From Aureimonas sp. AU12 (GTDB lineage: Bacteria; Pseudomonadota; Alphaproteobacteria; Rhizobiales; Rhizobiaceae): 64,000 nucleotides of DNA. The stretch is taken from contig NZ_BBWH01000028.1 of the NCBI RefSeq assembly GCF_001463705.1, positions 1-64,000 on the forward strand, read 5' to 3'. Position numbers and translations under genes: made by a program. This document shows, one piece after another, positions 30,053 through 38,570 of this stretch. Each line of letters begins with the position of its first letter. Position 1 is the first letter of the stretch. A model generated the notes under the pieces. It searched no databases. It was not told the origin of the DNA and saw nothing but the letters and a program-made list of their open reading frames with translations.

Positions 30053-30526
30053 GTGACGAAGAACACGATCTGCCTCTGGTACGACAAGGACGCCGAAGCG
30101 GCGGCCCGCTTCTATGCCGAGACCTTTCCCGACAGCACGGTGAGCGCGGTGCATCGCGCGCCCGGCGACGACCCCTCCGGCCGGGAGGGCGACGTTCTGA
30201 CGGTCGAATTCACGGTGGCCGGCATCGCTTGCCTTGGCCTGAACGGCGGTCCGGCCGTCCGGCACAGCGAGGCCTTCTCGTTTCAGATCGCCACCGACGA
30301 CCAGGAGGAGACCGACCGATACTGGAACGCCATCGTCGGACACGGCGGCGAGGAGAGCCAGTGCGGCTGGTGCCGGGACAAATGGGGCATCTCCTGGCAG
30401 ATCACGCCGCGCGTCCTCACCGAGGCGATGGCTTTGGGCGGCGGCGAAGCCAAGCGCGCCTTCGCGGCAATGATGGGCATGCGGAAGATCGACGTCGCGG
30501 CGATCGAGGCGGCCCGGCGCGGCTGA
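30053..30526 (+). CDS. VOC-fold protein (PhnB / 3-demethylubiquinone methyltransferase-like)
   Basis: 157 residues with the glyoxalase/VOC fold pattern of the PhnB-like group. It begins TICLWYDKDAEAAARFYAET, with the phrase DSTVSAVHRAPGDDPSG following, and ends with CGWCRDKWGISWQITPRVL and KRAFAAMMGMRKIDVAAIEAA. Despite its common name, the group has no proven methyltransferase activity. GTG start behind AAGGA at 7 bp. Cytoplasmic, no operon partner. Confidence 0.85.
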   Translation: MTKNTICLWYDKDAEAAARFYAETFPDSTVSAVHRAPGDDPSGREGDVLTVEFTVAGIACLGLNGGPAVRHSEAFSFQIATDDQEETDRYWNAIVGHGGEESQCGWCRDKWGISWQITPRVLTEAMALGGGEAKRAFAAMMGMRKIDVAAIEAARRG

Positions 30527-30680
30527 TGCGCGGCGCGGCGCATGCGGGGCTTCGGGGGTGGCTCCCGCGAAACGGGTGAGGACGCGCCGATCCCGCGCGG
30601 GCCCTGCCCGGAGGGGAGTTCCGGCACGGGCGCCGATACGCTAAGGAATGGGCCATTCCAGCGATCCCAAGGACGACGAC

Positions 30681-31322
30681 ATGACCCAGAAGACCCACGC
30701 GCTGATGGAGATCCTGATGGCGCAGCCCGTGATGCCGGTGGTCGCCGTCGATTCGGCCGCCGACGCGGTGAAGCTGGCGCGGGCACTCGCCGCCGGCGGC
30801 CTGCCGGGCATCGAGGTGACGCTGCGCACGCCTGCCGCGCTCGACGCGATCCGCGCCATCACGGCCGAAGTGCCGGAAGCGCGCTGCGGCGCCGGCACGA
30901 TCCTCACCCCGCGCCAGTTCGACGAGGCCGTCGAGGCCGGCGCCAAGTTCATCGTCTCGCCCGGCACGACGCACGAGGTTCTCGACGCCGCCAAGTCCTC
31001 CGATGTGCCGCTGCTGCCGGGCGCGGCGACGCCGAGCGAGCTGATGGCGATGATCGAGGAGGGCTACGAGATCCTCAAGTTCTTCCCCGCCGAGCAACTG
31101 GGCGGCATTCCCTATCTCAAGGCGCTCGCCCCGGTCTTCCAGGGCATCCGCTTCTGCCCGACCGGCGGCGTCTCGCCGGGCAACGTGCGCGAGTATCTGT
31201 CGCTGCCGAACGTCGTCTGCGTCGGCGGCTCGTGGGTCGCGCCGAAGGATCTCGTGGCCTCCGGCGATTTCGCCGGGATCACGCGCCTCGCGCAGGAAGC
31301 CGCGGCCCTGCGCAAGGGCTGA
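30681..31322 (+). CDS. eda: KDPG/KHG aldolase
   Basis: 213 residues, class I aldolase splitting 2-keto-3-deoxy-6-phosphogluconate into pyruvate and glyceraldehyde-3-phosphate (Entner-Doudoroff pathway). The Schiff-base lysine is Lys133 in YEILKFFPAE and the catalytic acid/base Glu45 is in GIEVTLRTPAAL, the same numbers as in E. coli Eda. RCGAGTIL and CPTGGVS are also conserved. The start is ATG 30681 behind AAGGACGACGAC. An ATG at 30648 would add eleven residues with its ribosome site too close. No edd is adjacent. Confidence 0.93.
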   Translation: MTQKTHALMEILMAQPVMPVVAVDSAADAVKLARALAAGGLPGIEVTLRTPAALDAIRAITAEVPEARCGAGTILTPRQFDEAVEAGAKFIVSPGTTHEVLDAAKSSDVPLLPGAATPSELMAMIEEGYEILKFFPAEQLGGIPYLKALAPVFQGIRFCPTGGVSPGNVREYLSLPNVVCVGGSWVAPKDLVASGDFAGITRLAQEAAALRKG

Positions 31323-31424
31323 ACGGTCTCGCGCGCCAGCGAACCGAGGCGGCATCGCGCCGCCTCGAAAAGGCCGGCCACCGCGCCATGTTCGCCCGGT
31401 CCTTTTCGCGATCCAAGGCCCTCC

Positions 31425-32297
31425 ATGGCGCTCCGCCCGTTCCGTCTCGCAGCTCTCCTCGTCTTCGGCCTTCTCCTCGCGGGTTGTTCCGGTCCCGCCG
31501 TCCTCAACGCCATCACCAGCCATTCCGGCTACGAGACGGTGCGCGACATCCGCTACCGGCCTGGCGAGCGCGGCACGTTCGATCTCTACGTGCCCGACGG
31601 CGCCACGGCCTCGACGCCGGTCGTGGTCTTCGTCTACGGCGGCTCGTGGGATTCGGGGTCGAAGAGCCTCTATCCCTTCGTCGGCCAGTCGTTGGCGAGC
31701 GAGGGCTTCATCGTCGCCATTCCCGACTACCGCGTGTCGCCCGAGGTGATCTTCCCGACCTTCGTCGAGGATGCCGCAGCGGCCTTCGCGGCGGTGGACA
31801 GGCTGGCGCGCGAGGGTGGCCACGGGGTGCCCGCCGGCCGGCACGACATCGCGCTCATGGGCCATTCGGCCGGGGCTGAGATCGCCGCGTTGCTCGCCTT
31901 CGACGAGCGCTATCTCAGCCGTGCGGGGTCGAGCGCCCGGCGCATCGCCGCCTTCGTCGGTCTGGCCGGACCCTACAACTTCCTGCCGCTGACGGAAGAG
32001 CGCTACAAGCGGATCTTCCCGCCTGCCGTGCGCGACGCCAGCCAGCCGATCAACTTCGTGTCGGGCGGCGAGCCGCCGGCGCTCCTCATCGCGGGCCTTG
32101 CCGATACGACGGTGAACCCGGAGAATACGCGCTCGATGGCCCGGCGCATCCGGGCCGTTGGCGGGTCGGTGGAGGAAAAGCTCTATCCCGGCCTCGACCA
32201 CATCGCCGCCGTCTCCTCGCTCGCCACCGCCCTGCCGCTCGGCGAGGGCGATTTGCGTGGCACCGTCATCCGCTTCCTGAGGGCCCACACACGATGA
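31425..32297 (+). CDS. Alpha/beta hydrolase lipoprotein (esterase/lipase-like)
   Basis: 290 residues. The signal peptide has lipobox LLAGC, with Cys at residue 21, so it is probably a membrane-anchored lipoprotein facing the periplasm. The hydrolase core shows VVVFVYGGSWDSGSK (an HGGG-like oxyanion region with Tyr-Gly-Gly), the nucleophile elbow GHSAGAEIAALLA, an Asp in LIAGLADTTVNPENT, and a His in YPGLDHIAA. This fits the BD-FAE/carboxylesterase group. The substrate is unknown. Its TGA overlaps the next ATG by 4 bp, so the two genes are probably co-translated. Confidence 0.88.
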   Translation: MALRPFRLAALLVFGLLLAGCSGPAVLNAITSHSGYETVRDIRYRPGERGTFDLYVPDGATASTPVVVFVYGGSWDSGSKSLYPFVGQSLASEGFIVAIPDYRVSPEVIFPTFVEDAAAAFAAVDRLAREGGHGVPAGRHDIALMGHSAGAEIAALLAFDERYLSRAGSSARRIAAFVGLAGPYNFLPLTEERYKRIFPPAVRDASQPINFVSGGEPPALLIAGLADTTVNPENTRSMARRIRAVGGSVEEKLYPGLDHIAAVSSLATALPLGEGDLRGTVIRFLRAHTR

Positions 32298-32974
32298 TGA
32301 CCGGATCCGACCTGTCGCACTGGACGCCGCGCCCGCTGCCGGGCACCGAGCCGATCGCGGGACGCCATGTCACCGTCGAGCCGATCGTGGACGAGACACG
32401 CTTCGCCGAGTTGTTCGCCGTCTTCGAAGGGCACGACCGGCTGTGGGACTATCTCGCCTACGGGCCGTTCGAGACGCAGGACGCTTTCGCGAGCTTCGCC
32501 GTCGGCACCTATCTCGGCCCCGATCCCCTGTTCCACGCGATCGTGCCGACGGGCTCGCAGCGGGCGGAAGGGGTGGCGGCGCTGATGCGGCTCGACCCGG
32601 CGAACGGCGTCGGCGAGATCGGCCATATCTGCCTCGGCCCGAGCCTGCAGATGACGCGCGCTGCCAGCGAGGCCTTCTATCTTCTGTTCCGGCGGCTCTT
32701 CGACGAGCTCGGCTATCGACGCCTCGAATGGAAGTGCAACGACGCCAACGCGCCCTCGAAGCGCGCGGCGGATCGGCTGGGCTTCCGCTTCGAGGGCCTG
32801 TTCCGCCAGCACATGGTCACGAAGGGCCGCAACCGCGACACGGCTTGGTACGCGATCCTCGACGGCGAGTGGCCGCAGGTGCGGGCCGGCTTCGAGGCCT
32901 GGCTGGACGACGGGAACTTCGACGGCGACGGCCGGCAGCGGCGATCGCTCGCCGAGTGCCGGGCTCGTCCCTGA
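32294..32974 (+). CDS. GNAT family acetyltransferase (RimJ/RimL-like)
   Basis: 226 residues. Acetyl-CoA-dependent N-acetyltransferase of the Acetyltransf_3 type. Visible features are RHVTVEPIVDETRFAELF at the N-terminus, GVGEIGHICLGPSLQ (central strand), and the C-terminal RRLEWKCNDANAPSKRAADR followed by LGFRFEGLFRQHMV. This is the RimJ/L pattern of protein or small-molecule acetylation. It overlaps the preceding hydrolase by 4 bp. Cytoplasmic; the target cannot be deduced. Confidence 0.88.
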   Translation: MMTGSDLSHWTPRPLPGTEPIAGRHVTVEPIVDETRFAELFAVFEGHDRLWDYLAYGPFETQDAFASFAVGTYLGPDPLFHAIVPTGSQRAEGVAALMRLDPANGVGEIGHICLGPSLQMTRAASEAFYLLFRRLFDELGYRRLEWKCNDANAPSKRAADRLGFRFEGLFRQHMVTKGRNRDTAWYAILDGEWPQVRAGFEAWLDDGNFDGDGRQRRSLAECRARP

Positions 32975-32993
32975 GAGATCTCGCGCCCGCGCG

Positions 32994-33437
32994 TCAGGAG
33001 CGGGCGGGAACGATCGTGATGAGGGCGTTCGCGGGGTAGACGGATTCGAACAGGACGCCGTCGCCGGGAATGAACTGCAGCACGGTCTCGCCGCCGCTGT
33101 CGGCCATGATCAGCGAGCCGTCCGGTGTCGTCTTCCAGTAGGCGACGCGGGCGAGATCCGGCGAAGCCGCGCAGTCGGGGCCGATCGGCATGCGCCGGAA
33201 GCCCGATTCGGCTTCGGCCGGGCCGGCCATCTTGCAGGTCGCGCCGTTGCGCAGGTCGATCAGGCGCACCGCAGCCGTCGGCGCCATCGAGGCGACATGC
33301 ACGGTTCCGGTGGTTTCCATGGAGGGACGCATCGCCGAGACGAGGCTTTCGGCCGAGGCGGCGCTGGGTCCCTGAAGGTTGGTGGCGAGGATCATGCCGA
33401 CGAAGCCGACGCCGAGCGCCACGGCCGCAAATCTCAT
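32994..33437 (-). CDS. Exported protein, probable Inh/Omp19-like protease inhibitor domain
   Basis: 147 residues. The start is ATG 33437 with a strong AAGGAG six bases upstream, better than the in-frame start seven codons earlier. A signal peptide covers roughly residues 1-29. The mature part has the AprI/Inh/Omp19 layout: a basic strand region with CKMAGPAEAESGFRRMPIGP, a paired Cys in PDCAASPDLARVAYW, and repeats of the form DGSLIMADSGGETVLQFIP and DGVLFESVYPA. Family members inhibit secreted metalloproteases or host proteases. It lies downstream of an outer-membrane barrel gene on the same strand. Confidence 0.6.
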   Translation of the reverse strand: MRFAAVALGVGFVGMILATNLQGPSAASAESLVSAMRPSMETTGTVHVASMAPTAAVRLIDLRNGATCKMAGPAEAESGFRRMPIGPDCAASPDLARVAYWKTTPDGSLIMADSGGETVLQFIPGDGVLFESVYPANALITIVPARS

Positions 33438-33545
33438 GAGATATCTCCTTGCGATCAAGTCGGGAGTATCACCTCATTAATCTTACCTGAGCGTTAACGC
33501 GGATCGTTTCAACGAAGGAAACCGGCACAGGCCTGAGGCGACCGG

Positions 33546-34679
33546 TCAGAATTTGCCGTTGATCTTGAACTCAAGGCGCTGAAGCGCGCTGGGCGTGCCG
33601 ATGTCGGCCCGGTGCTCGATGCGAGCGCTCCAGTCGCTGGTGATGTCGGCGCGAAGGCTCGGGGCGACCGAGAAGCGGTGCGCCGACGAGAAGGCGAGGG
33701 GGCCGCCCGATCCGTTGACGCGGGCGAGATCGCGCAGCACTTCGAAGCGGACGCCCGGGCGCAGCAGGATGCCGCCGCTGCGCACGGTATAGTCGGTCCG
33801 CAGTCCCGCGACGGCGGAACTGCGCCGGGCCGTCGCGGTGCCGGGGTCGCTCCAGCTGCCGGCGAGCGAGGCTTCCACGCGCCCATAAGGCGAAACGAGC
33901 CAGCGGCCTTCGCGGTGCTCGTAGCCGAAGGTGAGGGCCCCGAAGCCGAGCGGGCTGCCCGACAGGCGGTCCGCGGAGGGCTCCGTGCTGGCGGCGGTGC
34001 GCTCGACCAGCGCGGTGCCGAGAACCGCGTCGACGAACGTGTGCCGGGTCGGATGAACGCTGCCGTAGGCCGAGAGGCTCGGCAGGACCACCGCGCCGTC
34101 CTCGCCGAGGATGGCCTGGTCGAAGCCGAGGGAGAGGCCGTAGGAGCGGTCCTGCGACGGCTGCAGGTCGAGCCCGGCCGAGAGGCCGGCGGCGGAGCGG
34201 GCGGGCGACAGCATGCCGTCGCCCTGCCGGCCGAGATCGACGGACCCGACGCCCCAGAGGTCCAGCGGCCCGGTGCTGCGGGCATTGCGGCGGATTTCGA
34301 GCGTACGCTCGGGCGCCTCGCGGCCGTGAAAGTCGCCCGGCATGTAGGCGGCGGGCAGGATCGGCACCGGGGTTTCGCCGAGCCAGGGATCGGCGGGCGT
34401 GTCGGTCTCGACCACGCCGAGACGCAGCGTCAGGTCGACGCCGGAGGTCTCGACGCGCTCGGGATCGCGCAGGCGCTCCAGACGGTCGCCGAGCCGCGCG
34501 GTGGCGGCCGAGGCGAGCGTGGCGGCGATGTCGGCGGTTTCCGTGACGCCCGCCTGGGCGGGACTTCCGCCGGGCAGGATCCCGAAGGCCAGCCCCGAGA
34601 CCACGAGAAGACCGGCGCTTCTCAGGCGGTGAGGCGAGGGGGAAGATCGATGCGGCTTCGATCGGGAGGGAACGGGCAT
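33546..34679 (-). CDS. Outer-membrane beta-barrel protein (autotransporter-barrel-like)
   Basis: 377 residues. The N-terminal signal peptide is unusually long and basic (residues 1-43, ending GGSPAQA). The C-terminal 200 residues alternate polar and hydrophobic residues in strands, for example YGLSLGFDQAILGEDGAVVL, FGALTFGYEHREGRWLVSPYG and VAPSLRADITSDWSARIEHR. They end in LEFKINGKF with the terminal Phe needed for BAM-mediated insertion. There is no large passenger domain, so it is not a classical autotransporter. The start is ATG behind AAGGAGA. Function unknown. Confidence 0.72.
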   Translation of the reverse strand: MPVPSRSKPHRSSPSPHRLRSAGLLVVSGLAFGILPGGSPAQAGVTETADIAATLASAATARLGDRLERLRDPERVETSGVDLTLRLGVVETDTPADPWLGETPVPILPAAYMPGDFHGREAPERTLEIRRNARSTGPLDLWGVGSVDLGRQGDGMLSPARSAAGLSAGLDLQPSQDRSYGLSLGFDQAILGEDGAVVLPSLSAYGSVHPTRHTFVDAVLGTALVERTAASTEPSADRLSGSPLGFGALTFGYEHREGRWLVSPYGRVEASLAGSWSDPGTATARRSSAVAGLRTDYTVRSGGILLRPGVRFEVLRDLARVNGSGGPLAFSSAHRFSVAPSLRADITSDWSARIEHRADIGTPSALQRLEFKINGKF

Positions 34680-34815
34680 GGCCGTCTCCTTCTGTTTCGA
34701 CAGCCTTCCTTATCGCATTGCAGCATGACGCGAAACTGGAACCCGCGCTCCGCACGCAAACGCGATCATCCGCGCGGGTGTCGAGCCGGACGGCGAAGGG
34801 CCGTCCGGCAGATGC

Positions 34816-35805
34816 TCAGCCCTTACGGCGCTGGGCGAGACCCGCCTCGACGCTTTCCGGCACCGGCGTCGAGAGCTTGTTGCCGCAGAACCAGCGCGAC
34901 AGGTTCTCGGCGACGAGATCGCCCATGGCGATGCGCGTGTCGCGCGAGGCCGAGGCGACATGCGGCAGGAGGACGGCGTTCGGCAGGGCGCGCAGGCGCT
35001 CGGGGATGCGCGGCTCGTCGGCAAAGACGTCGAGCCCGGCGCTGGCGATGGTGCCGTTTTCGAGCGCTTCGATCAGCGCCGGCTCGTCCACCGTTGAGCC
35101 GCGGCCGATATTGATAAGAATGCCGTCCGGTCCGAGCTTGGCGAGCACCTCGGCATTGACGGCCTTGTCGGTGGAGGCGCCGCCGGGCGCGGCGATGAGG
35201 AGGATGTCCACCGCCTTGGCGAGGTCGGCCAGCGTCTCGTAATAGGGATAGGCGACGTCGGTCCGGCGCGTGCGGTTGTGGTACTTGATGCGCACGCCGA
35301 AGGCTTCCAGCCGCTCGGCGATGGCGAGGCCGATGCGCCCCAGGCCCATGATGCCGACGACCTTGCGCCGCATCGAGAAGCGCGTGAGCGGATAGGCGCC
35401 GGAGCGCTCCCACTCCCCGGAGCGGGCGTGGGCCTCGGCCAGATGCAACTCACGCACCGTCATCAGCACGAGCGCCACGGCGGTGTCGGCGACCTCGTCG
35501 GTAAGGACATCCGGCGTGTTCGTCACCGCGATGCCACGCTTGGCCGCATGGGCCGCGTCGACGCCGTCGTAGCCGACGCCGAAATGCCCGACGATCTCGA
35601 CGTTGGGCAGGGCGTCGAGATCGGCGTTGGAGATCACCCCGCCGACGGCGAGGGCGCGCACGGAGGCGCGCTCCTCGTCCGACAGGAGCGAGAGATCCTT
35701 CGTCGCCAGATGCCGGACGGACCGGAAGCGGCGCTGGAGTTCGGCGAGGCCATCGGCGTTGTAGGGCCCGAAGACGAGGACGCCGGCGTCGGAGGAATCG
35801 GTCAA
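34816..35805 (-). CDS. D-2-hydroxyacid dehydrogenase (glyoxylate/hydroxypyruvate reductase-like)
   Basis: 329 residues of the D-isomer-specific NAD-dependent family. Seen: NVEIVGHFGVGYDGVD (N-terminal catalytic domain), the Rossmann motif GLGRIG in VVGIMGLGRIGLAIAERLEA, NIGRGSTVDEPALIEALENG, an acidic residue in LDVFADEPRIPERL, and the catalytic His in VLLPHVASASRDTR. It likely reduces glyoxylate or hydroxypyruvate. The start is TTG 35805, with AAGGA six bases upstream. A two-codon ATG-ACT-TGA minigene overlaps the start, which is odd. A LacI regulator lies just upstream on the same strand. Confidence 0.88.
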   Translation of the reverse strand: MTDSSDAGVLVFGPYNADGLAELQRRFRSVRHLATKDLSLLSDEERASVRALAVGGVISNADLDALPNVEIVGHFGVGYDGVDAAHAAKRGIAVTNTPDVLTDEVADTAVALVLMTVRELHLAEAHARSGEWERSGAYPLTRFSMRRKVVGIMGLGRIGLAIAERLEAFGVRIKYHNRTRRTDVAYPYYETLADLAKAVDILLIAAPGGASTDKAVNAEVLAKLGPDGILINIGRGSTVDEPALIEALENGTIASAGLDVFADEPRIPERLRALPNAVLLPHVASASRDTRIAMGDLVAENLSRWFCGNKLSTPVPESVEAGLAQRRKG

Positions 35806-35883
35806 GTCATGTCCTTTCGAGAATGTGTGCGGCGAACCGCTGAGGGTTCGGCGCGGGAAGGCCTGAAGGCGCGAGGCGGGACG

Positions 35884-36906
35884 TCAGTCGCCGGTCTGCG
35901 CGAGGCGGCTGGAGCGGCGAACGCGCAGCTCCGGGGTGATGAGTTCGAGGCTCTCGCGCGCCGGCTCGCCGGCCAGACGCACGAGGAGGGCGCCGGCGGC
36001 CCGGCGGCCGACCTCGCTCTGCCCGTTGGAAACGGTGGTCAGCGGCGGCATCGCGATCGCCGCCTCGTCGATGTCGTCATAGCCGCAGACGGCGATGTCG
36101 ACACCCGGGCGCAGCCCGGCGCGCGACAGGCCGTACATCAGGCCGAGCGCCACGAGGTCGGAAAAGCACACCACCGCCTCCGGTCGGTCGGGGATCGCCA
36201 GGAACTCGGCGGCCGCGTCGAAGCCTGAATGGCGCGAGCGCGGCCCCTGGATCCGCCATTCCGGACGAAACGGAATGCCGGCGGCTTCCAGCGCCTGCCG
36301 ATAGCCCAGCTCGCGGTCGCGGCCGGTGGAGGTCAGGTCGGTGCCGCCGATCATGGCGATGCGCCGGTGCCCCTCGTCGATGAGATGCTGGACCACGAGC
36401 GACATGCCGTAGGTGTCGTCGCCGCGAAACGAGGTGACGCCCGAGCCTTCCACGGTGCGCGCGATCAGCGTCACCGGCAGATCGTTGTCCTCGGCGAGGC
36501 GGATGTCGGAGGCGGGCGTACCGATGGCTGGCGACATGATCAGCCCGTCGGCGCCGAGCTGCAGCATCGTGTCGAGAAAGGCGCGCTGCTTTGACAGGTC
36601 GTCGTAGTGGTTGCAGAGAACGAAGGTCTGGCGGTGCCGGTCGAGCTCGTTCTCGATCGACTTCAGGATCTCGCCGTAGAACGGGTTCATGATGTCGTGG
36701 ACGCAGACGCCGACGATGCCGGACTTCGAGGTGCGAAGGCTGGCGGCACGCCGGTTGTAGATATAGCCAGAGGTGCGCGCCTCCTCCTTGATGCGCTCGC
36801 GCGTCACCTCGGCGACGAGCGGACTGTCGCGCAGCGCCAGCGACACCGTCGCCGTCGACAGACCGAGCTTCTCCGCGATCGTCGATAATTTGACCTTCTG
36901 CGCCAC
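35884..36906 (-). CDS. LacI/GalR-family transcriptional regulator
   Basis: 340 residues. The N-terminal helix-turn-helix and hinge are VKLSTIAEKLGLSTATVSLA and TRERIKEEARTSGYIYNRRA. Then comes a periplasmic-binding-protein-like effector domain with VGVCVHDIMNPFYGEILKSI, VTSFRGDDTYGMSL and AVCGYDDIDEAAIAMPPLTT. The effector is probably a sugar or sugar acid. GTG start, weak ribosome site. It is followed on the same strand by the hydroxyacid dehydrogenase (78-bp gap), its plausible target. No clear operator palindrome is seen in 36907-37048. Confidence 0.9.
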   Translation of the reverse strand: MAQKVKLSTIAEKLGLSTATVSLALRDSPLVAEVTRERIKEEARTSGYIYNRRAASLRTSKSGIVGVCVHDIMNPFYGEILKSIENELDRHRQTFVLCNHYDDLSKQRAFLDTMLQLGADGLIMSPAIGTPASDIRLAEDNDLPVTLIARTVEGSGVTSFRGDDTYGMSLVVQHLIDEGHRRIAMIGGTDLTSTGRDRELGYRQALEAAGIPFRPEWRIQGPRSRHSGFDAAAEFLAIPDRPEAVVCFSDLVALGLMYGLSRAGLRPGVDIAVCGYDDIDEAAIAMPPLTTVSNGQSEVGRRAAGALLVRLAGEPARESLELITPELRVRRSSRLAQTGD

Positions 36907-37048
36907 CTATCGCCGTTCCGCGTCCGTCCAAAACCTCGGGTTCAAGGGGTTTAACGGCATCGAGTGCGCCAACGCAACCGGCGGGGCGTCCGGGCGCCGT
37001 CCGACGTCTCCGGGCGAGGGGCCGCGAGCGGTCGGACAAAGGGTGCCG

Positions 37049-37525
37049 TCACGCCTCATCGGAGGCGCCGTCGTCGTGCGCGGAGGCGGTGTCGGGTGCG
37101 AAGTTGCGCTCGACCTTGGCGAGCAGCTTGCGCAGCGCCTTGCGGTCCTTGCCCTTGAGGCCGCGCATCGCCTGACGTTCAGTCTCGTGCTGGGCGAGCC
37201 GCACCTCCTCGACGAGGGCGCGGCCCTCTGCCGTCAGGTGGACGAAGCTCTGGCGGGCATCGGATGCGGAGGCGCGCTTCTCGACGAAGCCCTGCGCCGC
37301 CAGCCGCGCGATGGTCTTGGTGATGGTGGGCGGGCGCACGGCGAGGCGCAGGGCGAGATCGCGCAGCGCCAGACCGTCCTCCTCGCCGAGCATCAGGAGG
37401 AGCGCGTCCTGGCCGGGATAGAGCCCCTGCGCCGCCAGCCGTGCCGAAAGAGCGGTGCGCACGACGCGCGAGGAGACCGCCAGCTGGGTCATGACGGCGC
37501 GTTTCTCGCTTTTTCGGTCCGCCAT
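37049..37525 (-). CDS. MarR-family transcriptional regulator
   Basis: 158 residues. Winged helix-turn-helix with LRDLALRLAVRPPTITKTIA as recognition region and KRASASDARQSFVHLTAEGR as the wing (the family D-x-R in the wing is SDARQ). The start is ATG 37525, preceded by GAGG at 5 bp. The frame continues 37 codons upstream as GC-rich noise. It is divergent to the creatininase-like gene at 37717 and may regulate it. The ligand is unknown. Confidence 0.87.
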   Translation of the reverse strand: MADRKSEKRAVMTQLAVSSRVVRTALSARLAAQGLYPGQDALLLMLGEEDGLALRDLALRLAVRPPTITKTIARLAAQGFVEKRASASDARQSFVHLTAEGRALVEEVRLAQHETERQAMRGLKGKDRKALRKLLAKVERNFAPDTASAHDDGASDEA

Positions 37526-37716
37526 CGTCCTCGCCCGTCCGGTTTCCCGGCCACGATGGCGAAGGCGCCGCGTCCTGTCCACCGCGAAGGGCGGCGCGGC
37601 GGGCGATGAAGCCCTTTGCCCCCCCCTTGGGCCCACCGGAAACGCCTCCGGGTTTCCACACGGGCGCCGGAGCGATACGACGAAGGCGTCCCGCCTCCCA
37701 CCGGATGCCGCCCGCC

Positions 37717-38526
37717 ATGCCGATTCGCCGCCGCTTCGAGGACATGACGAGCGCCGAGCTGCGCGATCTCCGCCCCGATCTGCCGAGCGCGGTGGCGATC
37801 CTGCCGGTGGCGGCGATCGAGCAGCACGGCGAGCACCTGCCGCTCGGCACCGACGCGATGATCGCCGACGCGATGATCGAGCGGGCCTTGACGCGGCTGC
37901 CGCCGGACCTCGTCGCCACCGCCCTGCCGGTGCAGCGGCTCGGCGCCTCCGACGAGCACCTGAGCTTCTCCGGCACGCTGTCGCTGGACTGGCGTACCGG
38001 CGTCGAGACGATCCTGCGCATCGGCGAAGGGCTGGCGCGCGCCGGCCTCCGCCGGCTGGTGGTGGTGTCCTCGCATGGCGGCAACACGCAGGTCGTGGAA
38101 CTGGCCGCGCTCGAACTGCGCCGCCGCCACGCGCTCCTCTGCGCCACCTGCTCCTGGGCGCGCTTCGGCCTGCCGGAGGGGCTGGTGCCGGCGGCGGAGG
38201 CCGCCGTCGGCATCCATGGCGGCGCGATCGAGACGGCGCTGATGCTGGCCTTCCGGCCCGATCTCGTGCGTCTCGATCGTATCGGCGACCAGCCTTCGCT
38301 GCAGACGCGGCTTGGAGAAACGGCGAGGCACCTGCGCGCCCACGGCCGGCTCGGCTTCGGCTGGCTGGCGGAAGACCTCAACCCCGTCGGCACGGTGGGC
38401 GACGCCCGTCTGGCGAGCGCGGAGATGGGCGAGGCGATCGCCGACCATCAAGCGAGGGCATTCGCCGAATTCGTCGCCGACGTCGCCGCCTTCGATCTCG
38501 CCGACATCATCGTGCAATTGCCGTGA
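37717..38526 (+). CDS. Creatininase-family amidohydrolase
   Basis: About 269 residues, metal-dependent amidohydrolase related to creatininase, formamide hydrolases (ArfB, FAPy deformylase) and MftE. Metal-site motifs are LPVAAIEQHGEHLPLGTDAM (Glu, His and Asp ligands), VVSSHGGNTQVVEL and GIHGGAIETALMLA (His, Glu). The start is ambiguous: ATG 37705, 37717 or 37744; 37717 (PIRRRFEDMTSAELRDL) best fits the family N-terminus. A plausible promoter lies between it and the divergent marR. The CobW gene follows 44 bp later on the same strand. The substrate is not identifiable. Confidence 0.85.
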   Translation: MPIRRRFEDMTSAELRDLRPDLPSAVAILPVAAIEQHGEHLPLGTDAMIADAMIERALTRLPPDLVATALPVQRLGASDEHLSFSGTLSLDWRTGVETILRIGEGLARAGLRRLVVVSSHGGNTQVVELAALELRRRHALLCATCSWARFGLPEGLVPAAEAAVGIHGGAIETALMLAFRPDLVRLDRIGDQPSLQTRLGETARHLRAHGRLGFGWLAEDLNPVGTVGDARLASAEMGEAIADHQARAFAEFVADVAAFDLADIIVQLP

Positions 38527-38570
38527 GGGAGGCCTATATCGAGCGCTCCCGAGTTACGGAGGGACCTTGG

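Noticed and set aside
36907-37048. Search for a LacI-type operator between the LacI and MarR genes
   Set aside because: No convincing central-CG palindrome of 14-20 bp was found; GGGTTTAACG is not symmetric.
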